Assembly: GCA_034687125.1 (NCBI GenBank)
Contig: JAQGBZ010000129.1
Span: 97,432-161,431, forward strand
Origin: Neelides folsomi
Lineage: Eukaryota; Arthropoda; Collembola; Neelipleona; Neelidae
Length of the DNA stretch: 64,000 nt
Direction: 5' to 3'
The notes under the pieces were generated by a model. The model was not told the DNA's origin and searched no databases. It saw only the letters and a program-made list of their open reading frames with translations. The position numbers were made by a program, and so were the translations under genes. This document shows positions 25,395 through 37,329 of the stretch, piece after piece (positions within the stretch are counted from its first letter, which is position 1; each line of letters starts with the position of its first letter).

Positions 25395-25475
25395 TCCTTA
25401 TGTCAATTCTCTTATGCCAATGCTCTTCTATGCCAATGTTCTTCTATGCCAATTTCTCAATGCCAATATTTCAAT
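25395..25475 (+). repeat. Degenerate short tandem repeat
   Basis: Repeated units of the kind TATGCCAATGTTCTTC, four to five imperfect copies. No function is apparent. Confidence 0.4.
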
Positions 25476-27345
25476 GCGTATCGGTTGGGTTGTTTGGAGT
25501 GTTTGGAGTGATTCGTTTGGGAGGAAGAGACAGGGGGCTCCGAACCCGGCACTTTAATAATGGAGGCGGTTGATTGATGGACTGATGTTATGTTTAAGGT
25601 TGGCGAGATCTCATCGCCGGTCTCCGTCTCTTTTTATACCCCTCCTCTCCCTATCTATAATGAGGTGATTGGAGAAGCCCCGCACCCCTTCAATACACAC
25701 CAACATCCTCCTCACTCGCCCTCCGCATTTGCATTCAATGAAGTGATCTCTGGAGTTGAATTCAAATCGCCTCTCCTTCGCAGAGGACAAATGATGGAAG
25801 GAGAACTGACGACTCTGTCGGTTCGAATTAGTACAAAAGGTATATGGTCGAAGCTCTCAGGTGAGTTCAAGAGGGTTTGGCTCCTGCAGCATGTAATAAA
25901 GCCAATATAAAGGAATGCCTTTACTTTTATGATCAATTAGTTGGAGGACGAGTCGGATGACATGGGACGAAGTGAATGGATTGGGCAAGAGCCAACTCTC
26001 GCTACTCGGACCAGATCCAGAAATTTTTTTCCCTTCTACTTACTCAAAAACAACGTCTCATCTCATCCGGATCTCTCGGAATTGGTTCTCAAGGACCTTT
26101 AACAACCACCTGTAAACATGCTTTGAATCTCGGCTCAGTTTAAATTCGCTAGATTGGTAGAAAATGTTAAGTGTTTCTACTTTCACACATGCTGGTATTA
26201 AGCCTTGCCACATAACATTACCTACTTGGATTTTACAATGTTTTGTTACTTATATAAATATGAAATATGACGACCATACATAGAGGTTTATCAGTGTTCT
26301 GAAGGAAGTAGGATCATAATGATAAAATAATTCATCGCAATTTTCCTTCCACGCTTCCATGCTGTGCCATTTTTTGTGATGAGCAAAAGAGCAAGAAGAG
26401 CTGAAATAGCTTTTAAAAGCTTAAGGTAACTTTACTTTGATATTAAAATGACTTCTTAAAGACTGATCGTGTGCTCGGCTAAAAAGCTCGTGGATCCGTG
26501 TCGAGCGTTTGACCTAGACCTAGGAAAAAGTGGCGGCCCCCGAGAGAAGCAAGAGGGCAAATCTATTCCTGACAGCCACCTTCCTTCCTAATCCGCCTCC
26601 ATTTACTACTCAATTTACCTTTTCTGTTCTGGAGGAAAATATTTTGTTGAGAAGGCTGTCGAGTCCTCTCCACTCCACCATTTGTAAATAAATGGATCAA
26701 TGGATGAAGAGGAACGACAAGCGACAATAGGCCCAAATCCTCCCTCAATTTGGTCAAGGAATGTGAGGGAGTGAATAGGGAGGAGATGAGACACACACGT
26801 CTTCACAATCCTTACAATGAACCTCCAACGGGGAATTTGGAGAATTTGTCAAACCACGTTCTCTTAAGTACTCGCTATAACTCCCCAGGTATACCATACA
26901 TGTATCACTGTTGTAACATAATATACTGTATACAAATACTCCTCAATACTTACATCAAATAAAGTATGGTACACAGTTGTTGTAAATGAGTATATTGGAT
27001 ATATCGAGAAGGGATTAGGAGGTGAGAAAGAGAGAAATCCACTGGAGATTCCACAAATCTCGGCTCAGCGGCCTCATTAGAGTCATTGTCATTAAGCTCT
27101 GCCAACTACCTGCATTGCATATTGGCCAATTCGCAATTCCTATAGTGTAGATCCAATGAGGATGAACCTGTTCCAAGAGCTACTGTTTAGACTTGCCCAA
27201 GACCTTGGTTGTGTAGCAGGAGAGATGTAATTGAGAGTGAGATGCAGAAACTGCAATATAGTTAAATTAATATATTTCGAGATCCTCGCCTTGAGGAGAT
27301 GCCAAAAAACTGAGACTTTTCAAACAATTTGAAGAGGAGTATTTT

Positions 27346-27376
27346 ATTTATATACACTTTGTGTGTGTATATAAAT
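27346..27376. repeat. Perfect 12-bp inverted repeat (hairpin)
   Basis: ATTTATATACAC and its exact reverse complement GTGTATATAAAT are separated by 7 nt. It is followed 17 nt later by a second perfect hairpin. Confidence 0.55.
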
Positions 27377-27392
27377 ATATAAAGAGAGTTCT

Positions 27393-27410
27393 GATAGCCA
27401 GATGGCTATC
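27393..27410. repeat. Perfect 8-bp inverted repeat with 2-nt spacer
   Basis: GATAGCCA-GA-TGGCTATC. It could be a palindromic protein-binding site or, together with the neighbouring hairpin, the remnant of a small mobile element. Confidence 0.4.
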
Positions 27411-27523
27411 CCACTAAATCATTGTTAAGGTTAAGAAAATGAGGACGTAAATCCTGTGAAATCCACATTTGATAATTTGGATCCTCTTCGTGTCTCTCCT
27501 TGGAGGAGACGGACGTGGCGTGG

Positions 27524-28229
27524 GAGTCAAGTCGAACCGAACTTGGCCGTGGCCCCGATGATCAACCTAAGGAAGGCAAACGACCCGCTGGCATCCCACA
27601 GCTCTGTTCAACATTTTAAACATTAAAAAATAACATTTAAAAAAGTTCATCATGTCTCATCATGATCATGTGAAGATTGACGCGATTAAAGACCTTTTTC
27701 CAAAAGCAACCTTTGGCATCTCAAACGGCTCTTTTCCTTCTCTGCTCTTCCTCTTTCTTGCTCATCAACTTTCCTACTTTTATTTAATAAACTTTCCTGC
27801 TCGTCCAGGTGGCTTGGTCTTTGACCTCAATGACCTATCATAGCAATCCTCTAGTGAATAAAGAGAAAAAAGACTTTCGGTTAAATTGCATAGTAAATCG
27901 GCTGGTAAATTGCCCGAGTTTTGTCAAGTAACGGATCAAGTTTGAAGATCCCCGTGAGGGAATCCCCGTAAGGGAATGAGAGCTGGGGCGGAGGGCTCAA
28001 AGGGTTTATGAGATTTACGACCTCTGGATGGAGAGTGTAGACATCGGAGGGAAGGTTGTAGTCAATCCCTCGCCTCTGCGACCTTGAGTGCCTTCCAATT
28101 GACCATCATGACGGAGCCGATGGCTGTGAGGACGACAAAGCCGTAGCCACTCCGGACGGGGCTTTGATCCGCCGAACGGAGCCCCCACCTTCCTTCAGTT
28201 CCTTCCCACACGACGGTCCGAAACGTTCA
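27524..28229 (-). other. Weak candidate for two coding exons of an unidentified membrane protein
   Basis: On the minus strand a frame at about 28229-28062 contains SGYGFVVLTAIGSVMMVNWK, which looks like a membrane helix, and ends at a TGA. A second frame, after a possible acceptor near 27605, contains LWDASGSFAFLRLIIGATAK and ends at a TGA. The two could be alternative or successive last exons of one gene, but I could not match phases or find a start. No family is recognised. Confidence 0.18.
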
Positions 28230-29659
28230 TTCAACTTAAACATACAATCAGACATTCCATGATCCCTCAATGGGTGACCCTCCCGAACTACTTTACCTTT
28301 ATTTTTAGTCACCCCCAGTAAATTCTGACCCACCCTCTCCGGACTAATTGAGCTAATAGGGAAACTTCCTTAAACACATTCACTGCCTACTCTCGTATTT
28401 CTTTCGAGTCGTAAATGTCCCTTTGGAATTTCAATCCGCTCCCAATTTCCCTTCCCCTCGACATCAACTTCTAATTTGTTGAGGATTAATTGCAATTTCC
28501 AAAACCAAATTATTCTCACAACCCTCAATGGGGATGGGCAAACGTGTTGAATGATATCTCGTGAACGGTATTTCAAAATCATTTGATAAAATTGATTTAT
28601 AAATTGAAGATTCAATTCATTATAAGATCGATGTGTTAAAATTATTATATCAGGGTGTGAACATTTTATCTTATATTGGAGCATTCTTAAATCTTACCTT
28701 ATTTTGGACAAATCCAAAAGGTAAAACATCCCTTTGGCTCAAAGTCCCAAACGAACTATTCCAGAAATAATTGAATTGGCCCGAGGGAAATTTGGCCTCA
28801 AAGAACTTTCTTTTCTCTATTTTCATTATTTTACCTGTAAGTTTTGAAACGTTGAGCAGACCCTCAATATCCGCCCCTAGATATTCATTGGGTATTGGAC
28901 CTTACTATTATTCAACTTCACCTTTCCACATCTTATAAACAATGGGTTTATAAGCATGTTCCTTCGACACAATGGTGGCTCTTAAGATTTACTCCCTTTT
29001 ATTAAGGTACCGTAACTAATCGCAAGCTTAATAATCGTCTAGGGCTTGTCACATACGTAACTGTATTGTAACAATCGATTTAACACTTGACCAACTAAAA
29101 CATACACCTTGAGCGTTAAGCTAAAGGGTTTATCCCTCATTTTCAATTACCTGTATAAGCAAAGGAACCAAATATTATTTGTTGTACCTCTCAGGCGAGC
29201 GCGGCCTCACATGAAGAACATTCCTTCCAATATTAATTTTGTACAATAGAGACAATAAGACAAAACTAAATTACGTAAAAAGGAATTTATATACACAAAA
29301 AATGTACAATTTTAACGAACATAAGTATAAACTATACATACTCTATATGAAGTTATTAACAATGGAGGATGCAAGAAAGTGCAAAGATGAAAGGAAAAAT
29401 ACTTTCTGATACGTATAGTTAAAAGTATAAAAACCGAATTAACTATAATATTATTTATAAACTATTGAATGCCGATAGTGCTGATACATAGATTGATTCG
29501 AATTCTTCGAGTTTGTCTCTTGTAGTAAGAGAATAATAAATAATGTTTCTAAATGTAAATAAAACAAAGACAATAACATTACATAAGAAAATTAAATAAA
29601 TGTGTAGAGTAGACATTGAAATTTTTGAAGTAATACTTATATTTTCATATAATAGAAAT

Positions 29660-30974
29660 TTATTTATTATTCGTTAAGGCATCTGATAAAAACTGCATGG
29701 CGTTTTCGAGCCCTTCCCCTTTAATTGCTGATGTTTTAAAAATTTGGAATGTCCGGTTCCTGAAATTTTATTATTAGTTATGGATGGCATATTACTATTA
29801 CACTACTTATATTATGGTTTAAGTAAGCTAAAAAATTCAATACTATTCAATGTTTGTTCAGTTGTTTAACCTTAATTCGTCTAATCCCAGTGCTTTGTGA
29901 ATTTCAGGAACAGACATTGCCCCTAAAAGAAATAAAGGTATAAAGTATAAAACATAATTAAAGATAATAATAATTATAAGACGAAAACTAACAGGCTTGA
30001 AAATTGTAATTATACATAATTAAAAAAATTGTTATGCATAAAGAAAAAAATTAGGCTAATTTTTTAAAAATGAATGAAATGTCACTACCTTCCATGTCTT
30101 GCTTATTCGCCAAAACGACTAAGATGGCATTTCTCAGTTCATCTTCCTAAATAAATACATATTTAATGAATTAGACACATGATGAAGGCAGTGTAGTGAT
30201 TACATAATTTAATAATAGTTAATTAACTAGTATTTGTATTAGTGGGTTTAAAATTAATTTTATATTTTACTTGTAGATAATATATATAGTTCTTCATTTT
30301 CAAATAGATGGATAATAATTTAACTAAATAGTTAATTTAACATTATTCGATTGTTAATATGTCACTAAATATGAGTGTAAACTTGAAAGGTAAACTATTA
30401 GGTAAATTACTTGAAGCATTTGAACAAGTTCTGATTTAGAAACCGCAATACGGTCCCGATCTGCTGAGTCAACCACATAAAGAATAGCATCGGTATTAGC
30501 GTAGTAACATCTCCAATAAGGTCGTATTGATGTTTGCCCTCCAAGGTCCCAAACTTGAAATGTCAAATTCTTGTACGTCACTTGCTCCACATTGAACCCA
30601 ATGGTAGGAATCGTGGAACTATTCATTTTAAAAAATCATTACCCAATATTTATAAAATAAAATGTTTTTTTTAAAATGACAACTTACACAACTTCGCCAA
30701 CTTGCAGTCTGCAATAAATAAGATAAAAGGATTATTCAATAATTTAATTCTCGGCATATTTGACAGTTCTATTTGACCCGATTTTCCTCATTCACACAAT
30801 TTGATTTTACCTGTAAAGAATGGTCGTTTTTCCAGCTCCATCAAGGCCCAGAATTAAAATCCTCATTTCCCTCCCCCCTATGACGCTTTTTAAATAGGAG
30901 AATAGGCCACCTGAAATATAAAAAAACGTAACATATTTTGAAAATTAATTGAAAGTTAAAATTTTCTTACCCAT
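29660..30974 (-). CDS. ARL1: ADP-ribosylation factor-like GTPase ARL1, complete, 7 exons
   Basis: Small GTPase of the trans-Golgi that recruits GRIP-domain golgins. Exons 30974-30971, 30910-30811, 30708-30688, 30618-30411, 30146-30089, 29922-29871 and 29759-29660 join in frame to 180 residues (ARL1 is usually 181). [10 protein letters not shown] supplies the N-terminal Gly2 for myristoylation. The P-loop is GLDGAGKT. Switch I/II are [10 protein letters not shown] and [13 protein letters not shown], the ARL1-type form. NKQD and TSAIKGEGL are the guanine-binding motifs. The first coding exon has only 4 nt and the third only 21 nt. The stop codon is preceded by an in-frame AATAAA, so the 3' UTR may be very short. 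Confidence 0.95.
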
Positions 30975-31408
30975 GCTTTTGAGTTTAGCGGACTAGAAAT
31001 GATCTCATCGTTGCAACTTTTACATTACAAGGAATCACAGAAGACTAATTTCTCATTTTACCCTTGTTTACATTATTGGCCTTCGCCCGGTCTCCCTCAA
31101 CTCAATGCTCAATAGTGAATTATTGTATTTACTCTTTAGTAAAACAAAACAATGAATGTGATTGTGATTAAATATTGACTGGTTTCATTATTGCAGTAAT
31201 ACCATTTCAATTATAATAAGGTAATTTTAATAACAAAATAGTATATCAAGTGATTATTTATTACGTTTTGCCATTTTATTACTTTGAAGTTCTATGAATT
31301 GAGAATTGAGGTTCAAAAATATTTATTAAAGATTGTTAAATAAACCACAGATAAGAAAAGAAAATATTTATTTATTTAATTTATCACACTTTAAAATTAT
31401 AACAATAA
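30975..31408. other. ARL1 5' flank and LYRM2 3' flank
   Basis: AT-rich spacer of 434 bp between two genes on the minus strand. On that strand AATAAA-type signals for LYRM2 occur near 31366-31378. I see no other feature. Confidence 0.5.
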
Positions 31409-31826
31409 TTAATTTTGTGCGATTCGTATGGATCTTTCTAATTCTTGTAGTTGTCTTTTCCCATGACTAATCAGCTGAGCAATGTGTTCTTCACTTGTCT
31501 CCTTACTTCGTAGTCGAAATTCAACTTTGACCCAATCATTCCATTCTGCTCTCATTTTAACTCCATGTTCACCATTCTCCCGGTCAATCAGTCTTCCAAC
31601 TCTGAAATAAATCAAATATGGGTTAGCAAAAGAATCTCATTAAAAGATTTGATCCTCATTAATGTCAATTTAATTCACTTGAGATAATTCCGGTAAAGTT
31701 TGATGACTTCACTCCTCAGCATGAACCGCTTGAGAGTCAGGAACTCCTGGAATTAAAGAGGAATTAAGGTCTTTATCTTGAGATAATCAAGATTTCACGA
31801 GCGAGTTATTTTATTACCTTCGCCAT
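31409..31826 (-). CDS. LYRM2: LYR motif-containing protein 2 (LYRM2), complete, 3 exons
   Basis: Small mitochondrial LYR-family protein; family members work with acyl carrier protein in complex assembly, and LYRM2 has been tied to complex I. Exons 31826-31818, 31746-31679 and 31601-31409 give 89 residues (human 88). The order is LTLKRFMLRSEV, then LYRNYLKVGRL (the LYR tripeptide followed by a basic helix), EWNDWVKVEFRLRSKETSEE and QLQELERSI, which matches LYRM2 throughout. The first coding exon encodes only MAK. The gene diverges from the PDZ-PH-PH gene with 247 bp between start codons. Confidence 0.9.
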
Positions 31827-32073
31827 TTTCAGACTGTTTGAGAGCGGGAATGGCTTTCACCATGCTTTCCCAACCAGTGGGGGGAAAGATGGGAAAAGTG
31901 GAGGCAATTAAAGTTTAAAGGCAAAGGGCCATGGAAGCGGAAGTGGATGAGGAAAAGGATGAGTTTAGAGGGTCGTAAAAGCCCGGAATGTTGGACGGGG
32001 AATTGTATTGGGTGGAGAGCATGCCCGGGAGCCTGCGCTACCCGTGTCCCAGTTCCAACACACCCAACCAACA
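31827..32073. promoter_or_regulatory. Putative bidirectional promoter between LYRM2 and the PDZ-PH-PH gene
   Basis: Only 247 bp separate the two divergent start codons, so both 5' leaders and core promoters must fit here unless a 5' non-coding exon lies further away. No TATA box is visible. The sequence is GC-richer than nearby introns. Confidence 0.45.
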
Positions 32074-35000
32074 ATGGACAGGGGTGAGTCGTGTATAAAT
32101 AAAAGATGTGGCTCTAAAAATAGGATTATAGGTCCCTGCAATGTTGGACTCCAGGCAGACTTTGGCTACCTCTCCGACCCCGACGAGTCCATGGCCCGGA
32201 AGCGGTTCTCACGTGAGGATTTCAAGGAGCAATATTGCATCAACCAACGGGCCTTGGACGTCCTCGACAAGTCCCGGTCGACGGTGTCGCTCTTCGGCTG
32301 TCTCTCGTCATATCAAGTGAGTGGGAGAGGAAGAGGCAATTTAAAACTAATCTTTTATCCGGATTTGGCGAAGCAGGAGAGTCCATGCAAAAAGCGGGAC
32401 AACTTCTTCACAAGCTGTTACGGCCGACACCCAAGTGATGAAAACATAAGTCTTCCGCCAAAACGCCGCTGGAGAGATGTAATTTAACATTGAATTCATT
32501 GAATCTCTTTACAATTTACCTATTCTGTCTAATGGGAAATTTTATTGGTTTATAATGTGATTAATGTTTCGGATGTGTCTTGAAGGAATATTGCAGCAGC
32601 GGAGATGAGGGTGGATTCGACTCGAAACAGAGGCCAAGGAGCGTTGCGGTTAGCCGCGAAAGTCTATACAACGAAGCTAAGAGATTCACATGGAACGAAC
32701 AGGTTACTTCACAATTCCACATTTTCCATATTTGATAAGAACATTTGGATGAATAATTAATTGAGCTCAACACTCAAACTCCACTTTATGGTTCAACTTG
32801 GCTCAATGCAGCAAAGTAATGACTAAATCAATGTAAATATCTCCGCAATTCGGCTTTTACTTCACATTCATTAATTTTATATTTGTCGTTATCAAACTGA
32901 GATTTTCATTGACAATTTTATTAATTGTGCAATTTATACAAGTTTTATAAATATTCATATTGAATTATCTAAATTTTGCTGGTATATGAAAAGATTGTTT
33001 ATAACATCTTATAATTTCTAAATTAATTATTTACTCTACATGCACAAAATAATGTAGTTATTTTATTGTATGCCTAAGCCTAAATGATAATAAGATATTG
33101 TTTTTAATCATTTTAACTGAATATTTATTAGATGGAACGATACGTGGAGAAAGGGAGTGCGAGTGATTGGAGACGAAGACCAGCCGGACGTTACCCTTCA
33201 GCTCCTGTCACAAACATCGAATCAACGAGGAAGCATGTGAGTTTCGACACTGCCATAAGCCGTTCAGCAACGAGCAATTCTTTCGACGAGTTTAAAATTC
33301 GGAGAGCCAAAGTTCTTGTTGGGGAAGAACGTCTTCTTGATGGACGTAAAACCCCTGAACTTTTGCCAATTGAAAAGCCAAAAAGGACCCTCAAAAGCCA
33401 ATCAACTCAAACTGACACTTACATTGTGAGAGCTTCTGGTCCGCCACCTTATTTAAGTCTCAGTCCACGCACTTCATACAGGGTAACCTTTCTCACGCTT
33501 ATTTTTCAAAAATTAACATTTTTCAAGTATATAACTTCATAATTAAGTAGTTAGCATTAGTAGTTAGATATAGAGTTAAATCAGTAGTATTTTAGAAGAT
33601 TTTTTAAAAGAAAAAGATAATAAATTAATATGAGATAATTTACTTATTGCAGGGAAAGCACATTGATGTATAAAAAACTTATTTATTATAATTATGTGTT
33701 AATTTATCTAAATATGAATAATAAAATAGGTGCGAATGGTGTCACAAGGAGCACAGACAAATGGATTTTGTGTTGCACCGGGCAAACAGTTGAGTACGAG
33801 TCTCAAGAACTTTTCAACATCAACGACCCCGTCGAGTGCGGGGGAAAGTTTGAGACCAATGAAGCCTCGACTTCAAAAGACACTCTCAGATGGGGAGATT
33901 TTGTTGGAGCGAAAAAAGGCTGTCACGACAGCCTTCCTCGACGTAGATCTAGAAAATACAAAGAGCGAGGAGGCGCTGGTCAAATACAGGGTCATTGAGG
34001 ACGAAGAACACAAACTTGACGAAGAAATGTTCCATGAAAAATTTCTTTTTGGATACGGCGACAAGGTTAATTCGTATATCATTTGAATACAAAAAATTGT
34101 TGCATGTTTGTTAATGTTATATAATTCAAAAGTAATGAGTAATGATTTATTATTTTGCTGAGGATTATTTTAATATTTATATCATTTACTGTTATTAAAT
34201 ACATATCAGCTTACGATGTAGAGTATGTAATTGTGCGTACATAAATTATTTAGTTTACGAGCATGTTAGCATTTTTACCATTGAATCACGAATCAATTCA
34301 AGGCAAGCAATCTTGTATAGCTGAAAAGCTGTATATTTAGTTATTACTTAATAAAATCTACATAAAACCGTTTTATTGATGAAATTAGCATTTTTATTTA
34401 CCATAATAGTAATTTATGTCACTTTATGTGTCATTTTCCTTTTAGGTTTTTGATTCTCTTGAAGAAAGCTGTCTTTCTTCATCAAGTGGTAGCTATTCGA
34501 TTTTAGAAGATAGAATTTCACTTCGTCGCTCCCCTGCCATGAATTTTGGTAAGCTTGTGACTACAAATATACTGAATTTCATGTAAAAGAATTATCGAAC
34601 TAATATTTTAACACTATTAATAATACTTAATTTTTTTTAAATATTTTATGTGACACTAAATATTCTAATCTTATAAATTAAGTATCAACACTGCCATCAC
34701 CGCCAACAGAGTGTTCAGATTTCCTTCCCCCTCCGCCTCCACCGCCATTAGAAGACGAAGAAGAGCCGCTGTTTGACGAGGAAATCCCCGTGGTTCGCCC
34801 ACCGGAAGGATGGGCCGATGAGAGTTCGAGCAACGGGCAGCAGCCAAAGAAGAAAAAGAAAAAGAAGGCATCAAGGGCCAAGTCTGAAGAACGAGTGATT
34901 CGTTCTTCCGACGCAGCAACTCAGAGCTCGATTAGTCTCCACGCTTCACTCCATGATCTCTCTACAATTGATGATGATGACTCAGGTATAAATTATTCCT

Positions 35001-37189
35001 TTCATTATAAATTATGGATATGCGAAATCATAGAGTTAAAATTAATAAAGAATTAATAATTTAAATAATTAAGGAATCTACATGGAGCCATATACGCTTG
35101 GCATTTGGATTTACATTGGGGAAAACGAGGAGCTTCTCGTTTGGAAAAAGAAGGAGCTTGAGAGGGTCAACTCTGGCGGCTCAACTGTCTCAGAACGAGA
35201 ATTTCGCAAAAAATTCACTGCCTTAACTCATAGGATGGTTCACCGGAAGGCGTCTGGTGAAACTTACAGGCGGCTAGCCAATAATACATTAGGTCAGACT
35301 AAAATCATTCATAAAATAAATCTTTAAACATTTGTGAATTTTTCCATTCAATAATTTATGTTTTTTGTTTTGTCACTATTTTAGAGATTAATAAGAAGGT
35401 GAGGATCAAGAAAGACGGAGAATTTGGATTTCGCATTCACGGCTCTCGACCTGTGGTTGTTTCCGCTGTGGAAAGTGACACTCCAGCTGAAGAATCAGGT
35501 TTAGAAGTTGGAGATGTCATTTTAAGCATCAATGGAGTGTCGGTGCTCGAAGCTTCACATTCAGATGTTGTGAAGCTCGCAAAAAGCGATCTACTTGAAC
35601 TTGAATTGGCCAGAACTGCCGATCTGTTGGATGTTGACGACGAGCAGGAAGAGGATATTGAAAACCAAATATTAAAAGCTGGAAACATTTTGAAGAAAAT
35701 TGGAGAAGAAGAATGGGTTGAAAGGTAAATTGACACTTGAATAAATAAAATTAATTGATGTATATATTTTTATTAACTTGTTGACATTATTGAAATTGAT
35801 CATTTTAAAGGAGAACATGTGAAAGTAATTTTCATCTTATAATTAGGTATTTCGTGTTGAAAGCTGATAACACGATTTATTATTATCGGGACAACGAGTC
35901 AAAGACTCCTCTTGGAGCCGTGAGTCTCTTGAATGCCAATCTAAAAGTGTTGTCCAATGAAGGAGACGATTTTATATTCGAGATTAAGAAGAATTCTTCT
36001 CACTCTATCATTTTATCCCTGAGGGATGAAAGCGAAATGGATCTTTGGGTCGACTCAATTTCACGCTCTATTCAAAAGGCTTCCCAAGTAAAAACACCAC
36101 CACTTACATTTTTTTCCATTTATATCAAAAGATAAACGAAAGATAAGAAAACACTTTTAATGTACTTTCCAAAAGGCAATTTCAAAGGGCCCTTATCTCA
36201 TTTTATTATCTTGCATTCCATATGAGTTTATGAATCTAAATATTTATATTCTATTTTGTTTTAAAGGATGATAAGTGGGTGGCTCTGAGCGGCAAGTACG
36301 TGATGGGGCCGTCACATGCTATTCCAAATTCCGACTGCTTCGGAGTTCTCTCAAAGCTTGGACGGAGGCTCAAAACTTGGACACGCCGGTTCTGTGTCCT
36401 CAAAGACGCTTGTATTTACTTCTTCATTTCAGAAGAGGTTCCCTATATTTATTTATCCGTTGCACGGCTTCCGGGCTTAGCACCATTAAACTTTATTGGA
36501 GTCCCAGCATATGTTAAATGGGTTAAATCTGTTAAAGGTTCGAGTTCTTCGAGTGTAAATAGAATGAGTTGATTTAATCCTTGGGTATTTTAAGGAATTT
36601 AAAAACAAAGAAAAATAAATGTTTCAACGTAGAATTTTCCTTAATGTTATCTATATTATGTAAATATTTGGTATGTACATATGTTTTCTATAAAAGTTCC
36701 TTCAATTTTTAAATCCTCTTACTAAAGTTAAATTGAGAGTTCTTGAAAGTAGGGGTTGAATCATTGGTAAGTTTGTTTAGAAATGCATGAAGAAAATATA
36801 GGAAAGCCTATGTTTGTAACCTTTATTGATTGGGGATTTTATTCCTGGGTTTATCTGCATTAAAATAAATATAATGACCGCTTAAGCAAGTCCTCGACCC
36901 TATTTGAGAGTTGTTTGACAACAGGTGAGCACGGCACTTGGAGCTGCCCACCTCCACGGCTACCGGGTCCAGACAGTGAGTCTCGGAGGGAAGAAGCACG
37001 CATTCGAGCTCGTGCCTCCCAACTCCTCCATGCGCCACTACTATCTCGCCACCGACAACGAGCACGACCGGAAGAGGTGAGGAGTTGAGTCCGAGTTTAC
37101 CTGTGAGTGACCAGTATTATTGTGGCAGGTGGTTGGCATCGTTGGAGTACTCGATCGAGCGGTGGATCAACGTGAGCCGTTCCCAGTAA
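32074..37189 (+). CDS. PDZ and tandem PH domain scaffold protein, complete, 14 exons
   Basis: Exons 32074-32083, 32132-32316, 32377-32478, 32586-32702, 33132-33482, 33730-34065, 34446-34548, 34683-34985, 35074-35292, 35385-35724, 35847-36087, 36267-36437, 36925-37076 and 37129-37189 join in frame to 896 residues. The N-terminal 500 residues look mostly disordered. They include [17 protein letters not shown] (resembling Ena/VASP EVH1 ligands) and a polylysine stretch ([14 protein letters not shown]). Residues of about 576-665 form a PDZ domain with loop GEFGFRIHG and [17 protein letters not shown]. Two PH domains follow at about 685-770 (WVERRYFVLK, closing [10 protein letters not shown]) and 792-890 ([10 protein letters not shown], closing [13 protein letters not shown]). 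This suggests a membrane-phosphoinositide and cytoskeleton adaptor. The PDZ-PH-PH order is clear but I cannot name an orthologue. The acceptor of exon 4 is weak, though its frame is continuous. Confidence 0.85.
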
Positions 37190-37216
37190 AGAAGAACACT
37201 ACCGCCGCCAATTTTG

Positions 37217-37222
37217 AATAAA
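37217..37222 (+). terminator. Poly(A) signal AATAAA of the PDZ-PH-PH gene
   Basis: AATAAA lies 28 nt after the stop codon at 37187-37189 and 108 nt before the start codon of the next gene on the same strand. Confidence 0.6.
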
Positions 37223-37329
37223 AGAGATAGTTGATAGACTTGTCCAGCATCTGAATCGATCGGCTCCGCGGCATGCGTAGTCGCTTGAAGCGTAGTTGAG
37301 GTGGACGGGGAAGCAGAGGCAGGAGAGGG

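Larger units (their letters stand above)
24622..29659. other. 5-kb region without a firm gene
   Basis: No complete gene could be built. It holds a degenerate tandem repeat (about 25395-25475), two short perfect inverted repeats (27346-27376 and 27393-27410), a duplicated 14-bp motif near 27945-27975 and weak minus-strand exon candidates at 27524-28229. Long open frames elsewhere (for example 25590-25910 on the plus strand) have no domain features. Confidence 0.45.
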
